The notes under the pieces: model-generated
Databases searched by the model: none
Seen by the model: only the letters and a program-made list of their open reading frames with translations
Told to the model about the DNA's origin: nothing
Shown: positions 5,699 to 7,302 of the stretch, piece after piece
How the letters are laid out: the number at the start of each line of letters is the position of its first letter
How positions within the stretch are numbered: position 1 is the first letter of the stretch
From: an uncultured Anaerolineaceae bacterium
Lineage (GTDB): Bacteria; Chloroflexota; Anaerolineae; Anaerolineales; Anaerolineaceae
Assembly: GCA_937890875.1 (NCBI GenBank)
Contig: CALAEB010000436.1
Location: 1-7,302 of the forward strand
DNA length: 7,302 nt
Direction of reading: 5' to 3'
Position numbers and translations under genes: made by a program

Positions 5699-7302
5699 AT
5701 GAAGAAGAAAGCTGTTCCCATGTTTCTATGTTTTGTGATGATTTTGTCGCTTTTCCTTACAGGCTTCTCCTCTTCGAATGAGGAGGGCAGTTATACAATC
5801 ACCTTTGATACGCACGAAGGGACGCCTGTTGACCCGGTGGTTACGGAAAATGGTGCCGCGCCGGTGCCTGAAAACCCTGTCCGAGACGGTTAAATTTTTG
5901 CCGGGTGGTATACCGCTGAAGATCCGACATCGGCCTCGGGCGGGCGGGGTGAAGCGCCCGCGACAACCGGCGGCGGTTTTTATGGACCGGTGATGTTTGC
6001 CGGTATAACCGCAGATGTCACGTTCCACGCAAGGTGGATCGAAGCGGAAGATAATGTGCGTTATGTGACGACGCGGGAAGGCGAACAGGAGGTGACGCTG
6101 GGATATTCCAAATATTCCGGTCTCAAATTGATCGACGCCTCCGGATCACAGGTTGATCCGGATAATTACGTCGCGGATGGCACCAACCCGATTTTCAAGG
6201 ATCTGAACCGGAACGGTGTGCTTGACATCTATGAAGATTGGCGGAAAACCACGGAGGAGCGCGCGCAGAATCTTGCGGCGCTGATGAAGGCGGATGAGGA
6301 CAGTGTGCAGCAGATCGCGGGGCTGATGCTGTACAGCAGTCACCAAACCAATTGGAGCAGTTCGGTTCCCAGTCAGGATCAGATCGCTTTCCTGGTCAAC
6401 GACGATCTGCGCCATGTGCTGATCGCCGGTTCGGCCGCTGCCGGACAGATGGGCATCCACGCGGACTGGAACAATAACGTGCAATCGATCGTGGAAGGGA
6501 TCGGCTTTGGCATTCCCGCCAACAATTCCTCGGATCCGCGCCATGGCACGAGCACTACGTCCAACGTGGAATATTATTCCGCAAACGCGGGCGTATCCGC
6601 CTGGCCTTCATCGCTGGGCATGGCGGCGACTTTTAATACCGAGCTCACCAAGACGTTCGGCAAAATCGCGTCTATTGAATATCGGGCGTTGGGGATCGCT
6701 ACCGCGCTTTCACCGCAGATCGATATTGCCACCGATCCGCGCTGGGGACGTTTCAGCGGAACTTTTGGCGAAGATCCCAAACTTGCCTCCGCTATGTCGC
6801 GGGCTTATGTTGACGGTTTCCAGACCACCTATGACGATGATATTGACCTGACCAACGATCCGGATTCCGGAACGTGGGGGGAACAGAGCGTGAACGCCAT
6901 GATGAAGCACTGGCCTGGCGGCGGCGCGGGTGAAGGAGGACGGGACGCGCACTATAATTTCGGCAAATATGCCGTCTTCCCGGGCGGAAACTTTGAGGCA
7001 CATCTGATTCCGTTCGTGGACGGATCCCTCAGCCTGGAAGACGGCACGGGAATGGCTACGGCAGTCATGCCGTATTACACCATTTCCTATATGCAGGCTC
7101 CGGGCAGCGAATCTAACGCCAGCGGCGCGGATAGCGCCAAACTGAATCTGGGCAATGCTTACAGCGCGTATATGATTAATGGCTTGCTGCGCGACGCTTA
7201 CGGCTTTGACGGAGTCGTCTGTACTGACTGGAACGTGATCGGCCCTGCGACCAGCGAGAATGTTTCCTCCATGTTCGATACCGACCTGGCCGGTATGATC
7301 TG
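5699..7302 (+). pseudogene. Secreted glycoside hydrolase family 3 enzyme with InlB-type repeat, premature stop; 3' end missing
   Basis: GH3 enzymes (beta-glucosidase/beta-xylosidase types) cleave terminal beta-linked sugars by a retaining mechanism. ATG 5699 follows AGAAGGAG and opens a signal peptide: MKKK, then a hydrophobic core to LFLTGF. Next comes a Listeria/Bacteroides-type repeat (YTITFDTHEGTPVDPV..NPVRDG) cut by TAA at codon 65 (5891-5893). The same frame continues at once with IFAGWYTAEDPT and closes the repeat with DVTFHARW. It then stays open to the window edge: DLNRNGVLDIYEDWR (from codon 168), IATDPRWGRFSGTFGEDP, KHWPGGGAGEGGRDAH (from codon 403) and GFDGVVCTDW, whose Asp (codon 510, bases 7226-7228) is the expected nucleophile. 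The expected codon at the stop is Tyr (GYxFAGW), one base from TAA. Restart at ATG 5993 is possible but has no ribosome site and would give a protein without export signal. The C-terminal domain lies outside the window. Confidence 0.85.

Noticed and set aside
5891..5893. Genome-wide recoding of TAA as a sense codon
   Set aside because: mglC ends naturally at TAA (1890-1892) right before its terminator, so TAA acts as a stop in this organism.
1..7302. CRISPR arrays, tRNA or rRNA genes, insertion sequences, phage or defence genes
   Set aside because: I found no regularly spaced repeats, no cloverleaf-like segments, no transposase motifs and no terminal inverted repeats flanking a gene.

Overview
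The window looks like part of a low-to-moderate GC anaerobic Firmicutes (Clostridia-type) chromosome, probably a carbohydrate fermenter. This rests on Gram-positive style ribosome binding sites (GGGAGG, AAGGAG), an MglA/MglC sugar importer, a clostridial-type formate--tetrahydrofolate ligase, and a secreted glycoside hydrolase family 3 enzyme with an InlB-type repeat. No taxon can be named from the sequence alone.

Layout. (1) 1-1892, plus strand: the end of an operon for a galactose/methyl-galactoside ABC importer, with the C-terminal half of the ATPase MglA and the complete permease MglC, closed by a rho-independent terminator. (2) 1893-2160: convergent intergenic region with that terminator and a second, nested inverted repeat. 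(3) 2161-3352, minus strand: an unrecognised small cysteine-rich (zinc-ribbon-like) protein and, upstream of it, a GNAT acetyltransferase. (4) 3353-3749, minus strand: an orphan reading frame of unknown origin, then a 32-codon stub that resembles the N-terminus of methenyltetrahydrofolate cyclohydrolase (FchA/FTCD cyclodeaminase type). (5) 3750-5403, minus strand: the formate--tetrahydrofolate ligase gene fhs, nearly full length, but with an inferred 23-nt deletion that removes the ATP-binding P-loop and shifts the frame. (6) 5404-5698: divergent intergenic region with a near-consensus fhs promoter on one side and, on the other, a candidate promoter and two leader hairpins. (7) 5699-7302, plus strand: the start of a secreted GH3 glycosidase whose N-terminal repeat is cut by an in-frame TAA. 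It runs off the window.

How it fits together. The Mgl importer brings in galactosides or related sugars, and the GH3 enzyme would release sugars outside the cell; this is a plausible but unproven functional link. The fhs-fchA pair is the standard one-carbon module (formate to 10-formyl-THF to methenyl/methylene-THF), and both members are broken here. The GH3 gene also carries a premature stop and apparently a lost lipobox cysteine. I see no new defence, mobile or RNA system. The most notable signal is this cluster of lesions in otherwise well-preserved genes, which is either recent gene decay or local sequence/assembly error.
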